From Serripes groenlandicus (Eukaryota; Mollusca; Bivalvia; Cardiida; Cardiidae): DNA of 64,000 nucleotides. The translations under genes were made by a program, and so were the position numbers. Positions 1 to 10,784 of the stretch are shown here, in pieces (the first letter of the stretch is position 1; every line of letters starts with the position of its first letter). The notes beneath the pieces were generated by a model that was given only the letters and a program-made list of their open reading frames with translations, had not been told where the DNA came from and did no database searches. The stretch covers positions 69,686,484-69,750,483 of the forward strand of contig JASEVX010000003.1 in assembly GCA_031761405.1 (NCBI GenBank), in the 5' to 3' direction.

Positions 1-433
1 ATTTAACAGTGTTAAAAACAGTGTGGCATCAAAATGCATCTGTAGGTGGGGCGCTTTTTGACGCTACAGCAGCAGACAACTTTTGAGAACATTGTGACAA
101 AAAGGATTTCTCGTTTTGCCACAATGTTTTCAACATTGCCACAATGTTTTCAACTTGACTAAAAAATCATCCTTTCATTTATAAATAGAGATTTTTCCTA
201 TTGTTGCCTACAAATGTTCAAGGTTTTCGGCTGCAGATTTGGGAAATTTTTGGTTAAAAATATTGAAGGAAAAATTAAGAATAGCAAAAGAGAATAGCTG
301 TTAACGAGTTAGGTTTGTTTCTCCTTTTCATACAATATAGTTCAATAGCATTCTGCTGCAAGGGCGTCAAATGTTGTCTGTATCAGATAAATGGTCAACA
401 ACGACCTATCTAATGTTTAATTTTAGAGTCATC
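1..433. repeat. Degraded MITE relic and unassigned DNA
   Basis: About 45-260 reads as a decayed TTAA-MITE: CAGCAGACAAC, AACATTGTGACAAAA, two GCCACAATGTTTTCAAC tracts and a right arm with GGCTGCAGATTTG. The TTAA termini are lost. Nothing further is recognisable between 260 and 430. Confidence 0.5.
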
Positions 434-644
434 ACCCTTTCCCACAGACAACAAATCTGTAGCAGATGCCTTGAAAACATCTAGGTGGCAAATAATTGGA
501 CAATCTTTACAAATGGAAGTATAAATTCATTAATACCATTTAGAGCAAAATGGCTAAAGGGGAAAACCTTTTTTCACAATGTTTTTTTTTTGAAAGTAGT
601 CTTCTGCAGATACTTCAAAATGCATCTGCATGTGAGAAACGGTT
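434..644 (-). mobile_element. TTAA-MITE, old subfamily (B), decayed ends
   Basis: It starts CCCTTTCCCACAGACAACAAATCTG and ends TGTGAGAAACGGTT. The core hairpin is largely lost, leaving GGCTAAAGGGGAAAA and TTTTCACAATG. Confidence 0.6.
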
Positions 645-805
645 GAGAAAATTTATTCAATATCTTAAAATTTAAAAGCATGATTTAACTAATGAAAGAA
701 GAAATTTTGTGAAAAAGGAAAAATGGTTTGTTTCTTCTTTTCCCAAACTGTTTTGAAACAAACTGTGATCAAGGATATCAAATGTTGTTTGCAGCAGGTA
801 AAGGA

Positions 806-1040
806 TTAACCCTTTCCCTCATACGACAATTCAGCAGCAGACGACTTTGAACATATTTTGTCAAAAAATAGAAAATCTCTATAATTGAATGGATAACCTA
901 TGACTAAAAGTGGAAATCATTCTGTCAAAAGGAGAAATAGTTTGTTTTGAGCAATGTCTTCTTTTGTCACTATGTTTTCAAAATGCCGTCTGCTGCAGAG
1001 GCGTTAGAAAGCGTCTATATGATATGAAGTAAAGGATTAA
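806..1040 (-). mobile_element. TTAA-MITE, subfamily A
   Basis: TTAA lies at both ends (806-809 and 1037-1040), with left terminus CCCTTTCCCTCATACGAC. The right terminus is damaged by a small insertion before AAAGGATTAA. A decayed MITE tail (about 690-805) abuts it on the left. Confidence 0.75.
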
Positions 1041-1113
1041 CTGGAGGGTTATATTCTAGAGTTTATAATTTTATATAAGATTTTAACACCATACTTAGTC
1101 CAATAATCACCTT

Positions 1114-1342
1114 TTAACACTTTCCCTCTTGCAGACGCATTTCGATGCATTTGCAGCAGACGACTTTTGAAAACATTGTGGCAAAAGGAGCAATTGCTCT
1201 TGATGAGCAATTTCCCCTTTTGCTACAATGTTTTCATCTTTATTTAACATTTAATCTCTCATTTATGGAGATATTTCACATTTTTGCCAATACCTTTTCA
1301 AAGTCGTCTGCTGCAGAATTGTCGTATGTGCGAAAGGGTTAA
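1114..1342 (+). mobile_element. TTAA-MITE, subfamily B
   Basis: TTAA bounds it at 1114 and 1339. The subterminal TTGCAGCAGACGAC/GTCGTCTGCTGCAG pair and the stem AATTGCTC..GAGCAATT are all recognisable. Confidence 0.85.
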
Positions 1343-1689
1343 ACCATAATCATTTTGAACTCATTTATTCTGTAAGGGATCAATAAGCGAAAGGTATCAT
1401 CCAAAAAGGGGCAAACTGTAAAGACTTTTGTAAGTATTATAGTCTATATATGTATCTATATAGGTTCAAACTGAGGGTCTGTACAAATGTAGTTGGTTCT
1501 ACTGAACAAACATGAGTATTGCAACATACTGCTTATTTTCAAAATGAATTAAAATATAAAATTATCACACATGTGTAAAAAATGTTTTATTTCATTGTCA
1601 AATTAGTTTAATTGCAATCAAAATGACAAAATGTGCTTAATAATTTAGAATAAATCCATAGCATGGACTTTTATAGTCCTTTATTATGT

Positions 1690-1930
1690 AATTTAAACCC
1701 CCCTTTTCAATATACATACAGATGCTTTTTGATGCAGACGACTTTTGAAAAAATAGTAGCAAAAGGAGAAATTGCTCATAACAAGAAATTCCACCTTTTA
1801 CCACGATGTTTTCAACTTTATTTGATAATTAAACTCTCATAGTTTTTATTACATGGTATAATTTTCAAACATTTTGCCAGGAACTGTTTTCAATGTCGTC
1901 TGCTGATTTGTTGTATGTGGGAAACAATAC
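1690..1930 (+). mobile_element. TTAA-MITE relic, subfamily B
   Basis: Both arms are present (GCAGACGACTTTTGAAAA; GTCGTCTGCTGATTTGTTG) but the CCCTTTCCC termini are eroded. 1343-1690 holds no recognised feature. Confidence 0.6.
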
Positions 1931-1955
1931 ACCTTTTATACTTTCCCTGATCTTT

Positions 1956-2137
1956 TTAACCCTTTCCCTCATAAAGGCGCTTTCTAACGCTTCCATAGCT
2001 GACAGCATTTTGAAAACGTAGTGACGAAAGAAGAAATTGCTCAAAACGAGCAATTTCTCCTTTTGCCACAATGTTTTCAATCCACGTTTAGTCCATTCAA
2101 TTTTTTGTCTACTGCAGAATATGAGGGAAAGGGTTAA
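1956..2137 (+). mobile_element. TTAA-MITE, subfamily A, internally deleted
   Basis: The termini and TTAA sites are intact. About 50 bp of the right half is missing, joining the TTATCCATTCAA region directly to TGTCTACTGCAGAAT. Confidence 0.85.
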
Positions 2138-2218
2138 TAATTCAAACAATAAGGAAAATAAAAGTTTTATAACAAATAGATTACATTTCGAGAAAAGAAG
2201 CAATTTTTAGCTCCACTG

Positions 2219-3480
2219 GCTGAAAGCCAGTCGAGCTTATGTCATGGCGAATTGTCTGTTGTGCGTGCGTGTGTGCGTGCATGCGTTAACTTTTTCCTTT
2301 AAACAACTTCTTCTCCCTAACCACTTTGCCAATTTGGTTGAAACTTCATAGGAAGCATCCTCTCAATGTTCTCTCTTAAATTCCTTAAAAAAAAATTATC
2401 CATCCATTTCTATTTCCATGGCAACCAAAAGAAAAAAATAGTGAAAACTTAAAAAATCTTCTTCTCCGAAAGTGTCAGGCCAATTTTCAAATAATTTTGT
2501 AGAAAGTTCCTTGGGTGACCCTTTATTAGATTCCTTCAAGAAATGTTGATTGGTTTAAAAACATGGCCGCCAGGGGGCGGGGCTATTTTGCCTTATACAG
2601 CTATAGTGAAAACTTAAAAAATCTTCTTCTCCAAAAGTGATCAGCCGATTTTCAAATAATTTTGTAGAAATGTACATTGGGTGACCTTCTATCAGATTCC
2701 TTCAAGCCATGTTGATTGGTTGAAAAACATGGCCGCCAGAGGGCGGGGCTATTTTGCCTTATATGACCATATTGAAAACTTAAAAAATATTCTTCTCAGA
2801 AAGCGTCAGGCCGATTTTCAAATAATTTTGTAGAAATGTTCCTTGGGTTTCCTTTTATTAGATTCCTTCAAGAAATGTTGATTGGTTAAAAAACATGGCC
2901 GCCAGAGGGCGAGGCTATTTTGCCTTATAAGACCATAGTGAAAACTTAAAAAATCTTCTTCTACGAAAGTGTCTGGCCAATTTTCAAATAATTTTGTAGA
3001 AATGTTCCTTGGGTGACCCTTTATTAGATTCCTTTAAGAAATGTTGATTGGTTGAAAAACATGGCCGCCAGGGGGCGGGGCTATTTTGCCTTATATAGCT
3101 AAAGTGAAACTTTAAAAAATCAAATCTTCTTCTCCGAAAGTGTTGAGCAAATTTTCAAATAATTTTGTAGAAATATTCCTAGGCTGACCCTCTATCAGAT
3201 TCCTCCAAGCCATGTTGATTGGTTGAAAAATATGGCCACCAGGGAGTGGGGCTATTTTGCCTTATATGGCTATAGTGAAATTTAAAATATTCTCTCCTCC
3301 GAAAGTGTCAGGCCGATTTCAAAATATTTTTGCAGAAACATTCCTTGGGTTACACTCTACAAGATTCCTTTAAGCCATGGTGGTTGGTAAAAAACATGGC
3401 CACCAGAGGGCAGGGCTGTTTAGAGATTTGAATTTTGCCTTATGGCCGTGGAGCGATACTGGCCCTCTTGGGCGTTTTGT
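2219..3480 (+). mobile_element. Pearl/HINE-like element with about 6 tandem repeats
   Basis: It begins after a T-run with AGCTCCACTGGC and an adjoining CTGGCTGAAAGCCAG hairpin, and ends near GGCCCTCTTGGGC. The interior is about six copies of a 162-176 bp unit. Each unit starts GTGAAAACTTAAAAAATC, has AATAATTTTGTAGAAAT in the middle and ends ATGGCCGCCAGGGGGCGGG followed by GCTATTTTGCCTTATA. No protein is encoded. Family assignment rests on architecture only (pearl/Helentron-associated non-autonomous elements); the right boundary is approximate. Confidence 0.65.
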
Positions 3481-3569
3481 TTCTTTCCAAACAATACTTT
3501 CAGCTGAATATAAAAGTTATTCCATCAATTTCAGAATCATGTTGTACCTTTTTGAATGTCCTTAGTTGT

Positions 3570-3744
3570 AATTAGAACTACTAAAGCAGAAGGAAAAATT
3601 GTTCATCATAAGCTATTTCTTCTTTTGCCACAACGTTTTCCACTCTTATCTCTTACCATCACATATAAAGATTATCCATATTTACGACTCAATGTTGCCA
3701 ATGTTGTCTGCTGCAGTTTTGTTGTATGTGTGAGAAAGATTTAA
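3570..3744 (+). mobile_element. TTAA-MITE, left part missing
   Basis: The core hairpin is degraded. The right arm, with GTTGTCTGCTGCAG and GAGAAAGATTTAA, is kept. Its terminal TTAA (3741) is also the left TTAA of the next copy. Confidence 0.6.
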
Positions 3745-3970
3745 CACTTTCCCTCATATAGATGCTCTCTGACGCCTCTGCAGAAGACGGCTTTTTGAAA
3801 ACATAGTGACAAAAGAAGAAATTGCTCAAAACGAGCAATTTCTCCTTTTGCCACAATGTTTTCCACTTTTAGTCATAGGTTATCCATTCAATTATAGAGA
3901 TTTTCTATATTTCGACAAAATATGTTCAATGTCGTCTGCTGCAGTTTTGTTGTATGTGAGAAAGAGTTAA
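3741..3970 (+). mobile_element. TTAA-MITE, subfamily A
   Basis: Full-length, with hairpin GAAATTGCTCAAAACGAGCAATTTC, the downstream AGTCATAGGTTATCCATTCA tract and the right terminus GAGAAAGAG. Confidence 0.9.
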
Positions 3971-4627
3971 AGCCCCCTTTTTGCATGACACAGTGCAGGT
4001 ATAAAGAAATTATCAATGTGTGTAAATACACAATTGGTAAATATAGTGTTAACCATTGGAGATCTGATAATTTTACCATTTCAAAGACGTGTTGAATGGA
4101 CATACATACGATTCGTTGATATTGCCATGTATTGTTGGTAAACAACTCAACAAAGTTTAAACAATTTAACTCGAGGTGTAAAACAAACATTTAATAGTGG
4201 AGTTAAAGTTGATAGTTACTCATATTTTATTGTTATTTGTTGTGGAGAGAATAACAATTTAACTGCAGTTTGTAAGTCTTTAAAACTACATTTTATTCTT
4301 TCTTTTTTTTATAAAAATAAATATAATATATAGTTACTATGTAAATCGTATAGGAGAATTGATATATGAATATTTTTTAATAAATTTTAATTTAAGTACA
4401 CCAATTTTGTTTGCTTGTTAGTCATTTTGATGATTTGAAGAACTTCTACAGCAACGATTGCATACATGTAAGACTTCCTTAATGTCCTTAAATGTCCTCT
4501 ATACTGCACCGGAACTAAAGTAAAATTACACAGCATTTGAGGACTGCTTTTAAGAACACTGTGAGAAAAGATAGTTTCAAGTGTGATTCAAAATTATACT
4601 TCCTGTTTTCAAGATATAATACTTTGT
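3971..4627. other. Unassigned AT-rich DNA
   Basis: No coding exon, RNA gene or recognisable element was found. The segment is AT-rich with short A/T runs (for example around 4300-4390). Confidence 0.4.
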
Positions 4628-4857
4628 TTAACCCTTTCCCTCATACAACAATTCTGCAGCAGATGACTTTGAACATATTTTATGAAAAAATAGAAAATCT
4701 CTATAATTGAATGGATAACCTATGACTAAAAGTGGAAAACATTGTGGCAAAAGGAGAAATTGCACGTTTTGTGCAATTTCTTCTTTTGTCACTATGTTTT
4801 CAAAAAGCTGTCTGCTGCAGAGGCGTCATAAAGCGTCTATATGAGGGAAAGGGTTAA
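4628..4857 (-). mobile_element. TTAA-MITE, subfamily A, GCAC/GTGC stem variant
   Basis: Full-length. The central stem reads ATTGCAC GTTTT GTGCAAT, a paired change from the usual GCTC/GAGC. Confidence 0.92.
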
Positions 4858-4907
4858 AAGGAGCCGACTCTATGGATCATTTCATGTAAATTGATTGTTA
4901 AGATTAT

Positions 4908-5105
4908 TTAACCCCTTTCTACTTGTAGACACATTTTGAAACATCTGCAGCAGGCCACTTTTGAAAACATTGTTGCAAAAGGGGAAATTGCTCATGAAAT
5001 TGATTAAGCATTTATATGTGCATGTAAAAAGATTTAACATTATTTTGTCAATGTGTTCAAAGTCATCAGCTTTAAAAACAATTTGTATATGTGGGAAAGA
5101 GTTAA
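4908..5105 (+). mobile_element. TTAA-MITE, subfamily B, rearranged core
   Basis: TTAA sites at 4908 and 5102. The left arm is good, but the right half of the hairpin is replaced by unrelated sequence. Confidence 0.7.
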
Positions 5106-5153
5106 ACCATAGCATGCTGAATTCCTGTGACAATTAAATCAACAACATTAATT

Positions 5154-5350
5154 TTAAACCTTTCTCACATACAACAAATTTGCAGCAGACGAATTTGAAA
5201 TTATCTGGAGAAAGATATGGAAAATCTCCTTATATACTTGTAAATTCATTCTAGAATAGAGTTGAAAACATTGTGAGCAATTTCTCCCTTTTTTCAAAAG
5301 TCGTCTGCTGCAAAGGTGTCAAAAAGTGTCTATATGTGGGAAAGGGTTAA
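5154..5350 (-). mobile_element. TTAA-MITE, subfamily B, deleted core
   Basis: Both termini and the GCAGCAGACGAA/GTCGTCTGCTGC pair are present. The left strand of the central hairpin is missing. Confidence 0.8.
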
Positions 5351-5554
5351 GACGGGAACAGCGGGGTATTAAAGTAGTAAAATTGACAATTTACATAGTC
5401 ATAAACATTTATTCTTACTTTCTAACATACAATGGCTTGTAATAAACACAAATTGTTAGAATATAATAGAAAATTGAAAGATGCATTTAAATTCAAGTTT
5501 AAGATAATAATATATAGACCATAGATTATGCTTAGTAATGCCTGGTCATTGTCT

Positions 5555-5784
5555 TTAACCCTTTCCCCCATAAAGAAGCATTCTGACGCCTCTGAAGCAG
5601 ACGGCTTTTTGAAAACATAGTGAAAAAAGAAGCAATGGCTCAAAACGAGCAATTTCTCCTTTTGCCACGATGTTTTCCACTTTAAGTCATAGGTTATCCA
5701 TTCAATTATAGAGAATTTCTATTTTTGGACAAAATATGTTTAAAGTCGTCTGCTGCAGAATTGTCATATGAAGGAAAGGGTTAA
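5555..5784 (+). mobile_element. TTAA-MITE, subfamily A
   Basis: Full-length, with TTAA at both ends and an intact hairpin (GGCTCAAAACGAGC, one stem mismatch). Confidence 0.9.
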
Positions 5785-5982
5785 TCCTCTTTTCCCTGCT
5801 ATAGACAACATATTTACCGGTATGTACTAAGTCTTTTATTGAAATATGGCACAGATTATCATTTTTTTTTAAATTTTATTATCCTGCATAGACTTGCCAA
5901 ATAAATGACAGATCTATAATAAAATGAGCAAGCGGAAGTCTAAATTATTTGGACTAATTTATGTTACTACAACAGACAGTTT

Positions 5983-6212
5983 TTAACCCTTTCCCTCATA
6001 TAGACGCTTTCTGATGCCTCTGCAGCAGACAGCTTTTTAAAAACATAGTGACTAAAGAAGAAATTGCTCAAAACGAGCAATTTCTCCTTTTGACACAATG
6101 TTTTCCACATTTAATCCTAGGTTATCCATTCAATTATAGAGATTTTCTGTTTTTTGACAAAATATGTACAAAGTCGTCTGATGCAAAATTGTCGTATGAG
6201 GGAAAGGGTTAA
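5983..6212 (+). mobile_element. TTAA-MITE, subfamily A
   Basis: Full-length, TTAA at 5983 and 6209, perfect GCTC/GAGC stem. Confidence 0.92.
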
Positions 6213-6326
6213 AGGCTTTGGTTTGCAATATATGAAAAGGAGAAAATTCTTTTAATGTTATGAGTGGTCGCAAAATTGTTTAAATACAAATCAATCTTTG
6301 TTTTCATCATGAATTATTTTTAATGT

Positions 6327-6727
6327 TTAACCCTTTCCCACATACAGCATATCGAGGGCTTGGCGTGAAACGGTTGTAACTAAAATTGGTATTTTTTTAC
6401 CAAGGTTAATCACCTCGGCATAAAGTCTTTATAAGTGTTAAATCACTTTTCTTGGTAAACAATGGAAATTTAGGTGCCATTGCTCGTTCTGAGCAATGAC
6501 ACCTAAATTTGCATTGTTTACAAGTGGTCAAAATTTGCCCCTTAACCAGGATTTTCAAAATAGGTTTTTAGTTACTACCGTTTCACGCCAAGCCCTCGAT
6601 ATCTGCAGATGACTTTGAAAACATTTAGTCAAAAATATGAGCAAATTATTTTCCTTTTACCACAATATTTAAAAAATTCTTCTGCTGCAAAGTTGTCAGA
6701 AAGCGACTGTATGAGGGAAAGGGTTAT
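6327..6727 (-). mobile_element. TTAA-MITE split by a second MITE
   Basis: The left end 6327-6348 (TTAACCCTTTCCCACATAC) and the body 6603-6727 (CTGCAGATGACTTTGAAAAC to GAGGGAAAGGGTTAT) rejoin into one MITE once 6349-6602 is removed. Confidence 0.85.
6353..6598. mobile_element. 246-bp palindromic MITE, different family
   Basis: Near-perfect terminal inverted repeats (CGAGGGCTTGGCGTGAAACG and its complement) flanked by ATAT on both sides (6349-6352 and 6599-6602). The arms meet in TAGGTGCCATTGCTC..GAGCAATGACACCTA. No coding capacity. The superfamily is undecided: because ATAT is its own complement, the target duplication could be 2-4 bp. Confidence 0.88.
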
Positions 6728-6962
6728 ATCTTTGACTGACACAGATGACCTTCGATAATTAGCAAACTCTCATTTTCCATTCATTCATTATGACTTTTGT
6801 CTGATGGAAAGAAGATAAAACTATCTACTGTTGTTTGTTAATATAATAGGTGACTTGACTATTAAAAAAATCATACAAAATTGCTTCAAAACTAAACTTA
6901 TTCTTCCACATTTATTCCACATGATACAAATTTTACTCCAAATCTTTCATAGCAGACAACAC

Positions 6963-7192
6963 TTAACCCTTTCCATCATACAACAATTCTGCAGCAGACG
7001 ACTTTGAACATATTTTGTCAAAACATAGAAAATCTCCATAATTGAATGGATAACCTATGACTAAAAGTGAAAAACATTGTGGCTAAAGGAGAAATTGCTC
7101 GTTTTGAGCAATTTCTTTTTTTGTCACTAAGTTTTTAAAAAGCCGTCTGCTGCAGAGTCATCAGAAAGCGTCCATATGAGGGAAAGGGTTAA
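6963..7192 (-). mobile_element. TTAA-MITE, subfamily A
   Basis: Full-length with TTAA at 6963 and 7189 and stem GCTCGTTTTGAGC. 6728-6962 shows nothing recognisable. Confidence 0.92.
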
Positions 7193-7212
7193 TATTTCAT
7201 ATCAGGGAATTG

Positions 7213-7664
7213 TTAAACCCATTCCCACATACAAGACGTCTGCAGCAGACAGATCGTGGGTTCAATCTCCGGCGGGCTCATACCGAGAACAGCCTTGGTG
7301 CTCAGGGTTACCGGGTAAGCATAAGGACGGACTGGCTGGTGTCAGGATAATTGGACCAGTAGTACTGGTAACTTACCCAGGAAACACCGTGATATAACTG
7401 AAAATTGTTGAAAGGGGCGTAAAACACCAAATAATCAATCACTCAATCAATCTGCAGCAGATGACATTGAAAAAGTCACATAAATAAAAAAGAATATTTC
7501 TATAACTGATAGTTTTTTATTGAATAGATTTGAAAACAATGATGCAATAAGGAGAAATTGCTCATTATGAGCTAAATTTCTCATTTTGGCACGACTGTTT
7601 CAAGTCATCGGCTGCATGGGTGTCAGAAAGCGTCAGAAAGCGTCTGTATGAGGGAAAGAGTTAA
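7213..7664 (-). mobile_element. TTAA-MITE, subfamily B, split by a SINE
   Basis: The left end is 7213-7249 and the remainder 7451-7664, interrupted by a SINE. A short duplication (GTCAGAAAGC twice) sits in the right arm. Confidence 0.8.
7250..7450 (+). mobile_element. SINE family 1 (tRNA-derived), 5'-truncated
   Basis: It carries the B-box-like GTGGGTTCAATCTCC, the GGACCAGTAGTACTGGTAAC core and the tail GTGATATAACTGAAAATTG followed by AAACACC and CAAT repeats. The duplication TCTGCAGCAGA at 7239-7249 and 7451-7461 marks target-primed insertion into the MITE's subterminal repeat. Confidence 0.85.
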
Positions 7665-7993
7665 AAGAACTAATCATGTAATGGCTTATCCTTTTAATTG
7701 ATAAAGAAATGGCATGTCTGCTTTGAAAACATCTTAGTTGAAACAAAACTTAATTACCTTAGAAATTTGAAGTATTATTTTGCTACAGAGATGGGTACTT
7801 TGTGGGAAAGACGAAATTGGTCATAATAAGTTAAATATCACCTTTTCCCACCATATGTTTTCAAAAAATGTCTGCTATAAGTTTATAAAATTTGTCGGTT
7901 TAAAAAAAAAGATTATTTGATTTATTGTGCAGACAGTGGTTAGACATATTGCCTTAATCTGATCTGGACCCTATACCTATGTATATTATGACC

Positions 7994-8217
7994 TGAACCC
8001 TTTCCCACAATCAACAAATCTACGGCAGATGACTTTGAAAACATCTGTTTAAAATGGTGAAAATCTTTCTTACTGAAAGTGTAAAGTTTAGAGTTGAAAA
8101 CATTCTGCAAAAAGGAGAATTTGCTCATTATAAGCGATTTGTCCTTTTGTCACAATGTTTTAATTAATTGTTGTGTGCAGATGTGTTAAATTTGATCTGT
8201 AAGTGGGAAAGGGATAA
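7994..8217 (-). mobile_element. TTAA-MITE, subfamily B
   Basis: It runs CCCTTTCCCACAATCAACAA to AAGTGGGAAAGGGATAA. The target sites have drifted to TGAA and ATAA. Confidence 0.75.
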
Positions 8218-8235
8218 CATGAGTGGGTCAGTGGC

Positions 8236-8995
8236 TTAACACATTTCCTCATATAGACACTTTCTGATGCCAGAAGGCTATTTGAAAACATAGTGACAAA
8301 ATTTCTCCTTTTGCCACACTGTTTTCCACTTTCAGTCATAGGTTATCCATTCAATTAAAGCGATTTTCTGTTTTTAGCTCACCTGTGCACGAAGTGCTCA
8401 AGGTGAGTTATTGTGATCGCCCTATATCCGGCGTCCGTCGTCCGACAACATTTTCTCCTCTGTAACCGGTGGGTAAACTGGGATGAAACTTCACAGAAAG
8501 CATCCTCTCAATGTCCTCACCAGAATTCCTTAAAATTTTTGGGATCCATGCAGAATTCTGTGAAAACTTAAAAAATCTTCTTCTCCGAAAGTGTCAGGCC
8601 GATTTTCAAATAATTTTGTAGAAATGTTCCTTAAGTGACCCACTTTCAGATTCCTTCAAGCCATGTTGATTGGTCGAAAAACATGGCCGCCAGGGGGGGC
8701 GGGGCTATTTTGCCTTATATGGCTATAGTGAAAACTTAAAAAATCTTCTCCTCCGAAAGTGTCAGGCCGATTTTCAAATAATTTTGTAGAAATGTTCCCT
8801 GGATGACCCTCTATCAGATTCCTTCAAGCCATGTTGATTGGTCGAAAAACATGGCCGCCAGTGGGCGGGGCTTATATAGCTAAAGTGAAAAAAAAATATC
8901 AGGTGAGCGATTCCAGGGCCATCATGGCCCTCTTGTTAGACAAAATATGTTCAAAGTTGTCTGCCGCAGATTTGTTGTATAAGGGAAAGGGATAA
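8236..8995 (+). mobile_element. TTAA-MITE, subfamily A, split by a pearl-like element
   Basis: The left half 8236-8375 (core hairpin deleted) and right half 8938-8995 rejoin at the GATTTTCT-poly(T)-GACAAAATATG position of the MITE. Confidence 0.85.
8376..8937 (+). mobile_element. Pearl/HINE-like element, two tandem units
   Basis: It begins AGCTCACCTGTGCACGAAG, has two about 165-bp units of the same type as at 2.4-3.4 kb, then CAGGTGAGCGATTCCAGGGCC and CCTCTTGT. The ends pair as AGCTCACCTG/CAGGTGAGC. The insertion point is within a T-run of the host MITE (T|A...CTTGT|T). Confidence 0.8.
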
Positions 8996-9021
8996 TGCTG
9001 CCCTAAAAACAGAACATTTTC

Positions 9022-9090
9022 AATCCTTTCCCAAAGGCAGACAGCTTTTGAAAACATTGTGGCAAATATGTATCATGGTTATCAAAACAT
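9022..9090 (+). repeat. TTAA-MITE fragment
   Basis: Left arm only, CCTTTCCCAAAGGCAGACAGC to AACATTGTGGCAAATATG. The same shortened arm recurs at 24717-24846. Confidence 0.6.
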
Positions 9091-9135
9091 GGACATGAAC
9101 TTGTGTTATAAATATCTTACTAGAACCTCTTTTTG

Positions 9136-9340
9136 TCAGGTTCGATCCCCAGTCATGGCACTGGTGGGTTGGGGTTAGGGTTAGGTGGAGTGCCATTGGG
9201 CAAGGGAAAATGTCCTAGCCTATATGTACTGGTTTGCTTACCCAGGGATCATGAAAAAGTGAACTGTCTCTGTGAAATGAGATTGGTAGAAGCTGCTTTC
9301 CCTGTTTGGTGTTGAGGATTGCAGAGATCGCATGATGAAT
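9136..9340 (+). mobile_element. SINE family 3 copy with telomere-like insertion
   Basis: The B-box-like AGGTTCGATCCCCAGTC and the GGTTTGCTTACCCAGGGATC core identify the SINE. GGGGTTAGGGTTAGG at about 9169-9183 is absent from the other copies. A (TGATGAA)n tract follows at about 9330-9355. Confidence 0.65.
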
Positions 9341-9374
9341 GATGAATGATGAATGTCGAGATGCTGTAAGTTAG

Positions 9375-9480
9375 AACGCTGTTTTACTTCGCTTTCCACA
9401 GTATTTCAGTTATATCACAATATTTTCTTGGTAAATTACCCGTACTACCAGAATGATTTATCCTGACACTATAACAGTAG
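9375..9480 (-). mobile_element. SINE family 1 3' fragment
   Basis: Reverse complement of the CAGTACTGGTA and GATATAACTGAAATACTG SINE tail, degraded. Confidence 0.55.
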
Positions 9481-9498
9481 TAATGCTATCCACAACTT

Positions 9499-9690
9499 TT
9501 AATCCTTTCCCTCATATAGACGCCTTCTGACGTCTCTGCAGCAGACAGCTTTTTCAAAACGAGAAATTTCTCCTTTTGCCACAATGTTTTCCGCTTTTAG
9601 GCATAGCTTATCCATTCAATTATAGAGATTTTCTCAAAATATGTTCAAAGTCGTCTGCTGCAGGATTGTCGTATGAGGGAAAGGGTTTAA
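9499..9690 (+). mobile_element. TTAA-MITE, subfamily A, internally deleted
   Basis: The left hairpin strand is lost (CAGACAGC joins TTTTTCAAAACGAG). Both TTAA sites and the right arm are intact. Confidence 0.88.
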
Positions 9691-10026
9691 GTCTTTGGTT
9701 TGATGCAAAACTGTAAGAATAAATTAACTGGTACTCATAAAAACTGATAATCTGCTGAAAGCAAAGTTAAGCACCATTTAAACTTAAACTGGTATACAGC
9801 ATGAAAACATCAAATCAAATTGGTTTATTGAAAGTCTACAAAAAGCATTGATACAGTGGTCATATTTCTCTCGATCAATGGGTACATTATTTACACAAGA
9901 GAGAAAAGATTAAAAGGTTTAAATCAAATATTTGTATTGCCTGTGGTCACACTAATATTGAACATTCTTTGAAATGTAGATTTATAAAAAGACTGTTGTA
10001 TATTTAAGTATGTGCAAGCGATTTGA

Positions 10027-10259
10027 TTAACCTTTTCCCTCATACGACAATTCTGCAGCAGACAACTTTGAACATATTTTGTCAAAAAATAGAAAATCTC
10101 TATAATTGAATGGATAACCTCTGACTAAAAGTGGATAACATTGTGGCTAAAGGAGAAATTGCTTGTTTTGAGCAATTTCTTCTTTTGTCGCTATGTTTTC
10201 AAAAAAAGTCGTCTGCTGCAGAGGCGTCAGAAAGCGTCTATATGAGGGAAAGGGTTAAC
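10027..10259 (-). mobile_element. TTAA-MITE, subfamily A
   Basis: Full-length, TTAA at 10027 and 10256. The stem is GCTTGTTTTGAGC, with a G.T-type wobble. Confidence 0.92.
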
Positions 10260-10471
10260 CTTCACTTGCCAAATAAATGCCTTTTTGCTGAATTTTTAAA
10301 ACGAATTTGTCCTGCTTTGCATTTTGAAGACTTCATAGTCTTTTCTAAAACAATCAAGAGAAAATTGTTGAGCTTAACAGCCAAACGTATATATAGCCTG
10401 GTCAAAAAGCGCAGACCTTATTCTATACTGGTGGCACAGTCGTCATAAAATGTGTTTTAGCATTCAAAGGG

Positions 10472-10703
10472 TTAACTCTTTCCCACATACAACAAATCTG
10501 AAGCAGACTATTTTATACGTATTTTGTCAAAAAAAAATAAAATCTCTATAATTGAATGAATTACCTATGACTAAAAGTGGAAAACATTGTGGCAAAAGGA
10601 GAAATTGCTTGTTTTGAGCAATTTCTTCTTTTGTCACTATGTTTTCAGAAAGCCGTCTGCTGCAGAGTCGTCAGAAAGCATCTATACGAGGGAAAGGGTT
10701 TAA
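10472..10703 (-). mobile_element. TTAA-MITE, subfamily A
   Basis: Full-length, with CTCTTTCCCACAT at the left end and CGAGGGAAAGGGTTTAA at the right. Confidence 0.9.
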
Positions 10704-10784
10704 GGCTCATCCAAATATACTATTCTTTAGATGATTTTAAACTCGATACAAATAATATGACAGGTATATATATTCACCCAGACC

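Noticed and set aside
9169..9183. GGGGTTAGGGTTAGG as an interstitial telomere
   Set aside because: Only two TTAGGG-like units within a SINE copy; too short to support a telomeric origin.
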